This document shows positions 26,520 through 37,146 of a DNA stretch of 64,000 nt, in pieces. The translations under genes and the position numbers were made by a program. Numbering within the stretch: the first letter of the stretch is position 1; every line of letters starts with the position of its first letter. The notes beneath the pieces were generated by a model. That model ran no database searches and was not told where the DNA came from. It saw only the letters and a list, made by a program, of their open reading frames with translations. The DNA is from Anaeromyxobacter sp. (GTDB lineage Bacteria > Myxococcota > Myxococcia > Myxococcales > Anaeromyxobacteraceae): NCBI GenBank assembly GCA_016718565.1, contig JADKCZ010000018.1, forward strand, positions 730,109 to 794,108, written 5' to 3'.

Positions 26520-27485
26520 ATGCACGCTCTCGTCACCGGCGCCGGCGGCTTCCTCGGGCAGGCGCTGGTGCGCGCCCTCTCGAGCCGGCGCGCCCGGGTG
26601 CGGGCGCTGGTGCGGCGCGCCGAGCCGGCCCTGGCCCTGCCGGGCGTCGAGGTGCTGCTGGGCGACGCCACCGACCCGGCCGCGCTGGCGCGCGCCGTGG
26701 ACGGCGTGGAGGTGGTCTTCCACCTGGCCGGGGTGCGGCGCGCCGCCGGGCAGGACGAGTTCTTCCGCGTCAACGTGGGCGCCACGCGGCTGCTGCTCGA
26801 GGCCTGCGCCGGGCGGGCGCCCCGGCTGCGCCGCTTCGTGCTGGCCGGGTCGCGCGCCGCCTCACCGCCGTCGGCGCTGGGCTGCCGCGAGGACCAGCCG
26901 CTCCAGCCGTCGGAGGCCTACGGCGAGTCGAAGGCCGAGGCCGAGCGGGTGGCCTGGCAGTACCGCGACCAGCTGCCGGTGGCGGTGGCGCGGCCGCCGC
27001 GCATCATGGGGCCCGGCGACCGCGAGAACCTGCTCTTCTTCCGGCTGGCCTCGAAGGGGCTGGCCCTGCGCTTCGGCGTCGATCCGCCGCTCTCCTGGAT
27101 CGACGTGGACGACTGCGCGCGCGGCCTGCTGGCGCTGGCGGAGCACCCGGCGGCGGTGGGCCAGGCCTTCTTCCTGGCCTCCGAGGAGCTGACCACCGTG
27201 GAGGGGCTCTTCCTGGCGGCGGCCGCCGCGCTCGGCGTGTCGCCGCGCCGGGTGCGGGTGCCCGGCCCCCTGCTCACCGCGGCGGCGGCCGCCGCCGATC
27301 TGGTCACCCGCGCCACCGGCCGCAAGCTGCCGCTCAACCGCAAGCTGGCCCGCCAGCTCCTGGCGCCGGGCTGGGTCTGCGATCCGGCCAAGGCGCGGAC
27401 CCTGCTCGGGTTCACCGCCCCCACGCCGCTGGCCGACTCGGTGGGCCGCGCCGCCGCCTGGTACCAGGCGGCGGGCTGGCTGTGA
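26520..27485 (+). CDS. NAD(P)-dependent epimerase/dehydratase family protein
   Basis: 321 residues from the ATG at 26520; a GTG at 26502 is an alternative, and neither has a clear ribosome site. The extended SDR Rossmann motif is TGAGGFLGQALVRAL. The active-site YGESKAEAE (Tyr-x3-Lys) and VARPPRIMGPGD follow. The fold suits a sugar-nucleotide epimerase or 3-beta-hydroxysteroid-dehydrogenase-like enzyme; the substrate is not clear. The start sits 42 bp from the end of the hexanucleotide tract, so its expression could depend on tract length (inference). Confidence 0.87.
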   Translation: MHALVTGAGGFLGQALVRALSSRRARVRALVRRAEPALALPGVEVLLGDATDPAALARAVDGVEVVFHLAGVRRAAGQDEFFRVNVGATRLLLEACAGRAPRLRRFVLAGSRAASPPSALGCREDQPLQPSEAYGESKAEAERVAWQYRDQLPVAVARPPRIMGPGDRENLLFFRLASKGLALRFGVDPPLSWIDVDDCARGLLALAEHPAAVGQAFFLASEELTTVEGLFLAAAAALGVSPRRVRVPGPLLTAAAAAADLVTRATGRKLPLNRKLARQLLAPGWVCDPAKARTLLGFTAPTPLADSVGRAAAWYQAAGWL

Positions 27486-27524
27486 CCGCCCCCGCCGCCA
27501 GGATCGGGTATCGTCGCAGTCGCC

Positions 27525-28061
27525 ATGACCCGCTCCGGCAGCAAGACCCCGTCCCAGCCCCCCTCCCCGTCCGAGATCGGCCCCGGCGCCCCGCCGCCCG
27601 GGGCGACCGCCGCCGCCGGGACCACCAGCCGCTTCGCCTGGCGGCCGGAGTACTCGGTGGGCATCGACGAGATCGACGCGCAGCACCAGGAGCTCTTCCG
27701 GCGGGCCGGCCTCTTCATCGAGAGCCTGCAGCGGCAGTCGCGCCAGGAGGTCGGCATCCTCCTCTCCTTCCTCCGGCTCTACGCGGTGACGCACTTCGGG
27801 GCCGAGGAGGCCTGGATGCGCGAGGCCAGCTACCCGGGCACGCTGGAGCACGAGAAGCAGCACGACCGCTTCATCAAGGACATCCTGGCCCTGTCGGACC
27901 AGCACGAGAAGCCGCGCGGGCCGGGCATCGAGCCGGACCGGGTGGCGGGCTGGCTGGAGAAGTGGCTCAAGAACCACGTCACCGAGGTCGACGCCGACCT
28001 GGCGCGGCACCTGCGCGCCAGCGGCGTGCCGGCGCCGAAGCCGGCCGAGCCGCAGGACTGA
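27525..28061 (+). CDS. Bacteriohaemerythrin
   Basis: 178 residues. After a 35-residue Pro-rich N-terminus comes a haemerythrin domain with its iron ligands: WRPEYSVGIDEIDAQHQELF, THFGAEEAWM, LEHEKQHDRF and KNHVTEVDADL. The di-iron site binds O2; such proteins store or deliver oxygen or sense it. That fits a microaerobic lifestyle with the nearby cbb3 oxidase (inference). It starts 39 bp after the epimerase gene on the same strand. Confidence 0.93.
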   Translation: MTRSGSKTPSQPPSPSEIGPGAPPPGATAAAGTTSRFAWRPEYSVGIDEIDAQHQELFRRAGLFIESLQRQSRQEVGILLSFLRLYAVTHFGAEEAWMREASYPGTLEHEKQHDRFIKDILALSDQHEKPRGPGIEPDRVAGWLEKWLKNHVTEVDADLARHLRASGVPAPKPAEPQD

Positions 28062-28063
28062 CC

Positions 28064-28372
28064 TCAGGGGGCCGTCAGGTCCCGGAGCGTGCGCACCCGG
28101 GACACCCCGCAGCGCTCCCCGCAGGCCGAGCAGACCTCGTAGACCAGCTCCCGCACCACCAGCACGTCGTCGTGGCTCCCGGCGGGCGCGATGCTGGCGC
28201 CGCAGTCCGGGCAACACAGCGTCGCCACCTGCGCCGGGCGGGCCATCATGAGCGTGCGGCGCCGGGCCGGCGGGCAGCGCGAGCAGGCCACGCCGTAGAG
28301 CACGCCGCGCTCCTCGCCCGGCGGGTGCTCGTCGAGGTCGACGCCGCAGTACTGGCAGCACTCGGTGGCCAC
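28064..28372 (-). CDS. Zinc-ribbon protein with four Cys pairs
   Basis: 102 residues from a GTG at 28372 (an earlier TTG exists but adds an Arg-rich stretch). Cys pairs occur in CCQYCGVDLDEHP, CSRCPPARR, CCPDCGASIAP and CSACGERCGV, suggesting two zinc-binding ribbons. No catalytic domain is visible. The family is unknown to me; such proteins often bind nucleic acid or serve as metal-stabilised adaptors. Its stop converges on the bacteriohaemerythrin stop with 2 bp between. Confidence 0.72.
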   Translation of the reverse strand: MATECCQYCGVDLDEHPPGEERGVLYGVACSRCPPARRRTLMMARPAQVATLCCPDCGASIAPAGSHDDVLVVRELVYEVCSACGERCGVSRVRTLRDLTAP

Positions 28373-28457
28373 GGTGGAGCACCTAGCGCGGGCGCCTCGG
28401 CGCCACAAGCGCCTGGTGGGAGGGGCGCGCAGGCCAGCGGGAGGGCGTGGGGGAGTG

Positions 28458-28530
28458 AGGCGCTGCCCGGATTCGAACCGGGGGATGGCAGATTTGCAGT
28501 CTGCTGCCTTACCAACTTGGCTACAGCGCC
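28458..28530 (-). tRNA. tRNA-Cys (anticodon GCA)
   Basis: Complete cloverleaf on the minus strand. Acceptor GGCGCTG/CAGCGCC, D arm GCC/GGC, anticodon stem GCAGA/TCTGC with loop CTGCAAA (anticodon GCA), and T stem CCCGG/CCGGG with TTCGAAT. The discriminator is U and CCA is not encoded. It stands alone, 38 bp downstream of the type III-like gene set. Confidence 0.95.
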
Positions 28531-28567
28531 GTCAGGGGTGCCCTTCTAGCGGAGCCCCGGAGCGGCG

Positions 28568-29158
28568 TCAACGCCGGCTCCCGGCGGCGCCGCGGCGCTC
28601 GCGGACCTCGGCCCCCACCACGGCGACGCCGCGCGCCGCCAGCGTCCGCAGCAGGTGCGGCAGCTCGGCGCGCGCCGCCAGGGCCAGGGCCGGCGTCACC
28701 GAGAGCGCCACCGCCACGCCGCCGTCGACCCGGCGCAGCTCGACGCCCAGCGCCGGCCCGAGGTCCAGCGTGAGCGCCGCTCGCCCGCTCTGCCTGAAGA
28801 TCTCCACCGCCGGGACCACCCCGCGGACCGCCAGCGCCAGCCAGGCCCGGGCCGCCTCCACCGGCCCCCCGGCCTCCCGGCCAGCCACGATCGCCGCCGC
28901 GCCGGCTGCGACGGGCGCGCCGGCCGCCTCCCCACCAGCCAGGGGCGACCGGCCCGCGGGCCCGGGGTCCAGGGGGGCGGAGCGGCGCCGGGCCGGCGCG
29001 CCCCGGCGCTCGGCCGAGGTGGATCGGCGCGCCTCGACGCGCCCCACCTCGCGCGCCTTCCCGCCCTGGCTGGCCCGGCGAAGCGCCGCGCCGAAGCCCT
29101 GGCGGCCGGCCGTCGGGGCGGCCCTCGGCCCCGCCTCCCCGGGCCCGCTCAGCCGCAC
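28568..29158 (-). CDS. FliK/SctP-like C-terminal domain protein (tentative)
   Basis: 196 residues from a GTG at 29158 that overlaps the upstream stop. The first 110 residues are Gly/Ala/Arg-rich and probably disordered. The last 75 (LTLDLGPALGVELRRVDGGV, then ARAELPHLLRTLAARGVAVV) follow the pattern of the FliK/YscP type III substrate-switch domain: strand-LG-strand, then a helix ending in L-x2-L-x3-G. Needle- or hook-length control is inferred only from that pattern and from the coiled-coil gene upstream. Third gene of a coupled trio. Confidence 0.5.
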   Translation of the reverse strand: MRLSGPGEAGPRAAPTAGRQGFGAALRRASQGGKAREVGRVEARRSTSAERRGAPARRRSAPLDPGPAGRSPLAGGEAAGAPVAAGAAAIVAGREAGGPVEAARAWLALAVRGVVPAVEIFRQSGRAALTLDLGPALGVELRRVDGGVAVALSVTPALALAARAELPHLLRTLAARGVAVVGAEVRERRGAAGSRR

Positions 29159-29496
29159 CGGCGCACCGCGGCCTCGGCCTCCAGGCGCGCCTCCTCGGCG
29201 CGGGCGCGGATCCGGCCCGCCAGCACCTCCACCTCGGCCAGCCTGGCCCGGGCGGCTCGGGCCCGCTCGGCGTGGAAGGCCGCGGCGTCCCACAGCCCGT
29301 GGGCCCGCGGATCTCCCGGCCCGCCGGCGTGGGCCGCCGCCCGCCGCCGCCGCTCGTCGGCCTCCGCCTCCGCGGCCACCGCCTCGCGCCGCTGGCGCTC
29401 CACCGCTGCCGCCGCCTCCTCGAGATCCTCGGCCGCCGCGCGCCGCCGCCGCGCCAGGCCGGCCGGACCGGGCCTGCCCCGCTGGGGGGCCGTCAC
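29149..29496 (-). CDS. Charged coiled-coil protein, SctO-like (tentative)
   Basis: 115 residues from a GTG overlapping the TPR gene's stop (GTGA). It is almost entirely Ala/Glu/Arg heptads (EDLEEAAAAVERQRREAVAA, then ARAARARLAEVEVLAGRIRA), forming a long two-segment coiled coil. This is the size and build of YscO/FliJ-type stalk proteins that connect the ATPase to the export gate. A coiled coil alone is weak evidence, so the call rests on its neighbours. Confidence 0.5.
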   Translation of the reverse strand: MTAPQRGRPGPAGLARRRRAAAEDLEEAAAAVERQRREAVAAEAEADERRRRAAAHAGGPGDPRAHGLWDAAAFHAERARAARARLAEVEVLAGRIRARAEEARLEAEAAVRRCG

Positions 29497-30101
29497 GCCA
29501 CCCCTCCCCTGCCGAGCCGCCCCAGGGCCCCGGCCCGCAGCGCCCGATCGAGCGCGCAGGCCAGCGGCGCCGCCTCCTCGCCGCGCGCCCGCAGGCTGGC
29601 CAGCGCCCGCCGGCCCGCCTCCTGCTCGCCAGCGAAGAGGAGGGCCTCGGCGTGCAGGGCTCGGCTGAAGGTGTCGAGCGGGTCCTGGGCCACCGCGGCG
29701 GTGAGCGCCTTCACCGCGGCGGGGAAGCGCCCCTGGGCGAAGAGCGCCTGCCCGGCCAGGCGGAGGCCGGCCGGGCTGTCCGGCGCCGCCTCCGCCGCGG
29801 CCAGGCCGATGAGCTCGGCCTGCCTGGTGCGGCCCGCCGCCAGCGCCACGGCGCCCGCGGCCACGGCGCCCCGCAGCCCCACCGGCCGGAAGGGAGCGGC
29901 GCGGGAGGTGTGGCCCAGCCGGTCGAGCAGGCGGGCCGCCATGGCCAGGCCCATCGCACCGCGGCGCAGGGCCCGCTGGCGGGTGGCCGGCGCGCCGGCG
30001 GCGCGGCGTGCCAGGTCGTCGGCCTCGCCCTGGCAGGCGGCGCCGGCCCCCTCGCGCGCCAGGCGCCGGGCCAGCTCGGTGAAGGTGTCGGGTGGGGTCA
30101 T
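29493..30101 (-). CDS. TPR protein heading a type III-like trio
   Basis: 202 residues from the ATG at 30101. Two or three TPR-like hairpins are visible (GLAAAEAAPDSPAGLRLAGQ, ALFAQGRFPAAVKALTAAVA, EALLFAGEQEAGRRALASLR). There is no signal peptide or membrane segment. It is translationally coupled to the coiled-coil gene. Class II type III chaperones are TPR proteins, which would fit the trio, but the family is very common and the assignment is only suggestive. Confidence 0.62.
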   Translation of the reverse strand: MTPPDTFTELARRLAREGAGAACQGEADDLARRAAGAPATRQRALRRGAMGLAMAARLLDRLGHTSRAAPFRPVGLRGAVAAGAVALAAGRTRQAELIGLAAAEAAPDSPAGLRLAGQALFAQGRFPAAVKALTAAVAQDPLDTFSRALHAEALLFAGEQEAGRRALASLRARGEEAAPLACALDRALRAGALGRLGRGGVA

Positions 30102-30281
30102 GTGCCGCGGTGATGCAGGCGCGGTGCCGCGCCCAAGTCCCCGCCACCAGGTGGCCCGGGCGTGTCCTGGCGGCCGGCGCGGAGACCCCGGTCCGCGCCG
30201 CGGACCGTCCCTTCGCCGCGGCGGCAGATCGGTTTCCGGGGTGGCGCGTTCACCTCCACGAACGCCACGGAGGTCACCCAC

Positions 30282-31580
30282 ATGAACGCGCTCCCCGCCC
30301 TGCTCGCCCTCGCCCTGCTGGCCCACCCTCGCCCCGCCCCCTACCCGGCCGTCGTCGACCGGGTGGCCGGCATGGTCTCCGACGGCCAGCTCCAGGCCCT
30401 GGCCGCCGAGCGCGGCCTCCAGCTGATCGACCTCACCTGGGAGGACACCGGCCGCAGCCAGGGCTCGTCGGTGGGCCCCAACATCAGCGACGTGACCATC
30501 GAGGTGGTCTCCGACGACCGGGGCGCCCGCACGCTGGCGCTCATGCCGGTGCTGCGCTTCCCCAACTTCGCCGACCGGACCGCCGACGTGCGGCTCGACA
30601 AGATCTGGCTCAAGGTGGGCAACGAGCGCGACGGCTCGGCCGAGCGGGTGGTCTCGCTCAAGGACTTCCTGGCCAGCCCGGGCCGGTTCCTCTCCGCGCC
30701 CGCGGCCGGTCGCATCCAGGGCGGCACCCTGCTGGCGCCGCGCGACACCCACGCGCTGGTGTCGGCCCAGGCCACCTTCCTGCCGGTGCCGCAGGGCGGG
30801 CAGGCCACCTTCCACCCGGTCATCTTCAACTACCAGTCCACCCAGGGGCACCCGGCCGTGCTGACGCTGCTGGTGACCCGCCAGGGCACCTCGCTCACCA
30901 TCGTCGACAACGCCCGCGACACGGTGAGCGGCCACGCCTCGTGGGGGCAGCGGCTCTTCTTCAACGCCGGCGGCGAGCGCGCCCCGCTCACGGCCGAGCG
31001 GCTCTCCGACGTGTCGGCCAGCGGCACCACCATGAACGGCGAGTCGGCGGGCAGCCTGGGCGCCGACGCCAACCTGCTCATGCTGGTGCAGGTGCCGCTG
31101 GTGGTGAGCCGCCCGCAGCGCAAGGCCCTGGGCGGCGCCTTCCCCATGTCGGCCCCGCCCGCCGCGGCCATGGAGTCGAAGTCGGCCGACCGCGCCTCCG
31201 ACCTGGAGACCGCGGTGCTGGGCCACGGCGAGCTCGACGGCCCCTTCACCGAGCTGGCCGGCCTCACGGTGGCGCGCGACCAGCGCTTCCCGGTGCGCGT
31301 CACCGTGCAGTTCTACCAGGCCACCGCCACCGGCCAGATCGGCCGCGCCGAGCTGGCCGGCCTGGCCGGGCGCATCGAGGCCGTCTACGCCAAGGGAGAC
31401 TACGTGGGCTCGCTGGTGGTGCCCGCGCCGCGCGACCTGGCCCGGCCGACCCGCTGGCAGGCGCGCCGCGCCGAGCCGACCTGCCGCGTCACCCGCCCCG
31501 ACGTCTGCGAGTTCCCCGGCCTGGCCGAGCGCTGGGGGCTGTGCTGCCCGGCGCCGCTGCCGCCGGCCGGCATCTGGTAG
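30282..31580 (+). CDS. Exported protein of unknown function, 432 aa
   Basis: Start ATG 30282 with GGAGGT eight bases upstream; earlier in-frame starts lack one. MNALPALLALALLAHPRPAP looks like a signal peptide. The body is beta-rich without recognisable catalytic motifs. It contains two symmetrical-looking stretches, FPNFADRTADVRLDKIWLKV and FPVRVTVQFYQATATGQIGR. It ends in a Cys-containing tail (TCRVTRPDVCEFP, CCP). I do not recognise the family. It is transcribed divergently from the TPR trio across a 180-bp gap. Confidence 0.75.
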   Translation: MNALPALLALALLAHPRPAPYPAVVDRVAGMVSDGQLQALAAERGLQLIDLTWEDTGRSQGSSVGPNISDVTIEVVSDDRGARTLALMPVLRFPNFADRTADVRLDKIWLKVGNERDGSAERVVSLKDFLASPGRFLSAPAAGRIQGGTLLAPRDTHALVSAQATFLPVPQGGQATFHPVIFNYQSTQGHPAVLTLLVTRQGTSLTIVDNARDTVSGHASWGQRLFFNAGGERAPLTAERLSDVSASGTTMNGESAGSLGADANLLMLVQVPLVVSRPQRKALGGAFPMSAPPAAAMESKSADRASDLETAVLGHGELDGPFTELAGLTVARDQRFPVRVTVQFYQATATGQIGRAELAGLAGRIEAVYAKGDYVGSLVVPAPRDLARPTRWQARRAEPTCRVTRPDVCEFPGLAERWGLCCPAPLPPAGIW

Positions 31581-31600
31581 CGCGCCGCGCGCGGATCAGG

Positions 31601-31635
31601 GAGGCCCGGCGCCCGTCGAGGGGTCGCCGGGCCTC
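31601..31635. terminator. Bidirectional hairpin between convergent genes
   Basis: An 11-bp perfect stem, GAGGCCCGGCG (31601-31611) with CGCCGGGCCTC (31625-31635), has a 13-nt loop. It lies 20 bp after the unknown exported-protein gene and 26 bp past the acylase stop, so it suits both. No T-run. Confidence 0.55.
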
Positions 31636-31661
31636 GCCGCGCCGGCGGCCTCGCCGCCCCG

Positions 31662-34175
<2,514 letters not shown>

Positions 34176-34226
34176 GCGGGGAGCCTACACCGGGGTGGCG
34201 CCGGCGCTTCCTGGGAGGCGCGATCA

Positions 34227-34256
34227 GGATCGGGGTCGGGATCGGGATCGGGGTCG
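34227..34256. repeat. Short hexanucleotide tract, 5 units (GGATCG/GGGTCG)
   Basis: Five units of GGRTCG lie 52 bp upstream of the acylase start and 234 bp before the FIST gene. This is a variant of the repeat family. The rest of the 314-bp gap (34176-34489) shows nothing else I can assign apart from a possible leader of the FIST gene. Confidence 0.8.
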
Positions 34257-34489
34257 CGCTCCGCGTCACCCGGCGACGGGACGCACGCACCTGTCGGTGG
34301 GTGCTCACCTCCCGCCTCGCGCCGGGTCGCCGCGCGCCCGGTGGCGGATTGCCACACCCGTCGGCGCGCGGACCCGTGGCGCGCGCTCCGCCGTCCCGCC
34401 TCCACCTGGCGCGGCGCGCAAAGGGCGATGGTACATTCGACGCTGGGCTGAACGCGGGGCCCGCGGGGCCAGCCGGCCGGGAGAACCAC

Positions 34490-35662
34490 ATGGCAGGGGA
34501 GCAGCTGAGGGCGGGCACGGGGCTGAGCCGCGGCCAGGACTCCTTCCAGGCCGGCAGCGCCGCCGCCGCCGCCGCGGTGCAGGAGCTGGCCGGCCAGGCG
34601 CCGGCGCTGGTCGTGGTGTTCACCACGCCGCGCCACGACCTGCCGGCGCTGCTCGCCGGGGTCCGGTCCGTCACCGGGACCACGCTGCTGGTGGGCTGCA
34701 CCTCCTCGGGCGAGATGGTGCGCGGCGAGTTCATGGGCTTCGGGGCCGGCGTGGCCGTCCTGGTCCTGACGGCCGGGCCCTACCGCTTCGGCGCGGCCTC
34801 CGCCGACCACGTCCGCGGCGACCTCGACCGCGCCGGCCAGGCCCTCACCCGGGCCAGCCGCGAGGCGGCGGGCCCCGGACCGAACGGCACCGTGGTGCTG
34901 CTGGCCGACTCGCTGCTCGGCGACCTGCAGCAGCTGGTGCAGGGCGTCTACCGCGTCACCGGGCCGAAGGTCGCCATCGTCGGCGGGGGGGCCGGTGACG
35001 AGCAGAAGTTCGTGCGGACCCTGGTCTTCCACGACGACCGGGTCATCGACGAGGGGGTGGTGGCGCTCTGGATCTCCAGCCCGGAGCCGCTGCGGGTGGT
35101 GACGCGGCACGGCTGGGAGCCCATGGGGATCCCGATGCTGGTGACCCGCGTGGAGGGCACCCAGATCATGGAGCTGGGCGGGCGCGCGGCGGCGGAGGTG
35201 TACGAGGCGCAGCTCGGGCTGGGCGCGGGCGAGCTGACCCCCGAGGCCTTCTGGGGCACCTCCATCATGCACCCGCTCGGCCTGCTCCAGCCCGACGGGT
35301 CCACCGTCATCCGGGTGGCCCGGTCGAAGTCGGCGGAGGGGTACCTCAACATCCAGGGCTGCTGCCCGCCGGCGGGCGGCGCCGTCCAGGTCATGACCGG
35401 CACCACCGACCAGCTCCTCGACATCGCCGAGGAGGTGGCTGGCGCCGCCCTGGAGGGGCGCCCGGCGGCAGGGGTCCTGCTGGCCTTCAGCTGCGCGGCG
35501 CGCGCCAAGATCTTCGGCGAGCGGGCGCCGGAGGAGCCGCGGCGCCTCCAGGCGGCGGCGGGCGCGGTGCCGGTCTTCGGCCTCTACTGCTGCGCCGAGT
35601 TCGCGCGCACCGCCGGCGTCCTCGGCACCCACAACGCCACGCTGACCGCGCTGGCCCTCTAG
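34490..35662 (+). CDS. FIST sensory domain protein
   Basis: 390 residues; the ATG at 34490 follows GGGAG. FIST-N (about 20-220) contains LVVVFTTPRHDLPALLAGVR, LLVGCTSSGEMVRGEF and VAIVGGGAGDEQKF. FIST-C (about 225-370) contains GYLNIQGCCPPAGGAVQVM, LLAFSCAARAKIFGER and FGLYCCAEFARTAGVLGTHN. FIST domains are thought to bind small ligands such as amino acids. The 16-bp gap to the histidine kinase gene points to a coupled sensor-kinase pair, with this protein as the ligand detector. Confidence 0.94.
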   Translation: MAGEQLRAGTGLSRGQDSFQAGSAAAAAAVQELAGQAPALVVVFTTPRHDLPALLAGVRSVTGTTLLVGCTSSGEMVRGEFMGFGAGVAVLVLTAGPYRFGAASADHVRGDLDRAGQALTRASREAAGPGPNGTVVLLADSLLGDLQQLVQGVYRVTGPKVAIVGGGAGDEQKFVRTLVFHDDRVIDEGVVALWISSPEPLRVVTRHGWEPMGIPMLVTRVEGTQIMELGGRAAAEVYEAQLGLGAGELTPEAFWGTSIMHPLGLLQPDGSTVIRVARSKSAEGYLNIQGCCPPAGGAVQVMTGTTDQLLDIAEEVAGAALEGRPAAGVLLAFSCAARAKIFGERAPEEPRRLQAAAGAVPVFGLYCCAEFARTAGVLGTHNATLTALAL

Positions 35663-35678
35663 CGGCACGGGCGCCTGG

Positions 35679-37145
35679 GTGGACGGGACCACGCCGCCGG
35701 CGGGCCAGGAGCGGGGGGCGGCCGCGCCGCCGCCGGGGCGCGAGGTGGTGGAGCGGCTGCGCCTGGCGCACCTGGAGGCGCTGCGGGCCCTGGGCGCCGC
35801 GGTCGCCGACACCACCCGCCTCACCCGCCTGTTCACCATCCTGGGCGAGCCTGCTCCGCTGGAGGTGCTGCTGGAGCGGGTCCTCGCCACCCTCTCGGAG
35901 CTCTTCTCGTCGGACGTGGTGCTGCTCCTGCAGCCGGCCGGGCCGGGGGAGTTCGCGCCGCTGGCGGCCATCGGGCTGCCGGAGGACCTGCTGCGCCGGC
36001 CCGTCTCGGCCGCGCCCGGCAGCCGGCTGGCGGCGGCCCTGGCGGGCCGTGCGCCGGAGGAGTCCGGCGAGGTGCAGGACGACCTCGCCGTGGACCTCCA
36101 CCTGCGGGAGCTGGGGATCCGGCGCGCGGTGTGGCTGCCGGTGGTCGGCGCGGCCGAGCCGCTGGCCGTGCTCTGCCTGGCCCGCTGCCGCCCGGCGCCG
36201 TTCTCCCGCGCCGACGTGGACCTGCTCAGGGCCATGGCCTACCGGATCGGGCTGGTGCTGGAGCGGGACCGGACCGAGGCCTCGCTGCGCGAGGCGCAGG
36301 AGCGGCTGCTCCAGGCCGAGAAGCTGGCGCTGGCCGGCCGCCTGGCCGGCTCGGTGGCCCACGAGGTCAACAACCCGCTGGCCTACCTCAGGGCCAACCT
36401 GCAGGCGCTGCAGCGCCAGCTGCCGGCCGTCTCGGCCACCCTCGAGGCCGCCCGCTCCGCCGCCGCGTTCCTGGCCAGCCACCCCGCGCCGGAGGCCCGC
36501 CAGCAGGGGCGCACCCTCCTGGCCGCGATGGGCGAGGAGGCCGGCGCCGAGCTCACCACGGAGCTGGCCGAGCTGGTCGAGGAGTCGCTCGACGGCGTCG
36601 TCCGCATCGGCCACCTGGTCCGGGGCTTCACGCGCCTGGCGGTGGCGGACCAGCCCACCCTGGCCGGCTGGGTGGACCTGCGGGCCCTGGTCGCCGAGTG
36701 CCTCTCCGAGCTGCCGGGCCAGGCGGGCGGCCCCGGCCTGGTGCAGCTGGGCCTGGGCGGCGACGCCTGCGCCGCCTGGGTGGCCCCCGAGGTCCTCAAG
36801 GCGGCGCTGCTCGGCCTGCTGCGGTTCCTGCGGTCGCCCGGGCACCGCCGCGGCGAGCCGGTGGGCCAGGTCGTCGTCGTCGCCGAGCGCCAGCAGGGCC
36901 GACCGACGGTGGTCATCACCGACCCGTCCATCCTGCTGTCGGACGAGCAGCGGCGGGCCATCTTCGATCCGCGCATGGAGGAGGTGGAGACGCCGGGTGG
37001 CCGCACCATCCGCCTCAGCCTGTCGCTCCTGCTGAGCTACCAGCTGCTGCGCGGCTGCCAGGCGGAGCTCTCGGCCACCGCCACGGGGCTGCAGGGGCTG
37101 GTGATCCGGATCCGGCTGCCGGCGGTGCCCGCCGCCCCGGCCTAG
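35679..37145 (+). CDS. GAF sensor histidine kinase with degenerate ATPase domain
   Basis: 488 residues from a GTG. The GAF-like domain (about 45-205) leads to a dimerisation helix with LAGSVAHEVNNPLAYLRANL (phospho-acceptor His about 228). The C-terminal half has the layout of an HATPase domain, but the N-box reads VLKAALLGLLRFLRSPGH with no Asn. DPSILLSDEQRRAIFDPR replaces the usual D-x-G-x-G, and no G2 box is seen. ATP binding may be lost. It could act as a phosphotransfer or scaffold partner for the FIST protein (inference). Confidence 0.85.
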   Translation: MDGTTPPAGQERGAAAPPPGREVVERLRLAHLEALRALGAAVADTTRLTRLFTILGEPAPLEVLLERVLATLSELFSSDVVLLLQPAGPGEFAPLAAIGLPEDLLRRPVSAAPGSRLAAALAGRAPEESGEVQDDLAVDLHLRELGIRRAVWLPVVGAAEPLAVLCLARCRPAPFSRADVDLLRAMAYRIGLVLERDRTEASLREAQERLLQAEKLALAGRLAGSVAHEVNNPLAYLRANLQALQRQLPAVSATLEAARSAAAFLASHPAPEARQQGRTLLAAMGEEAGAELTTELAELVEESLDGVVRIGHLVRGFTRLAVADQPTLAGWVDLRALVAECLSELPGQAGGPGLVQLGLGGDACAAWVAPEVLKAALLGLLRFLRSPGHRRGEPVGQVVVVAERQQGRPTVVITDPSILLSDEQRRAIFDPRMEEVETPGGRTIRLSLSLLLSYQLLRGCQAELSATATGLQGLVIRIRLPAVPAAPA

Positions 37146-37146
37146 C

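Noticed and set aside
28568..30101. A complete type III secretion system
   Set aside because: No ATPase, export-gate, ring or needle genes are present in the window. At most, three accessory-like genes are seen.
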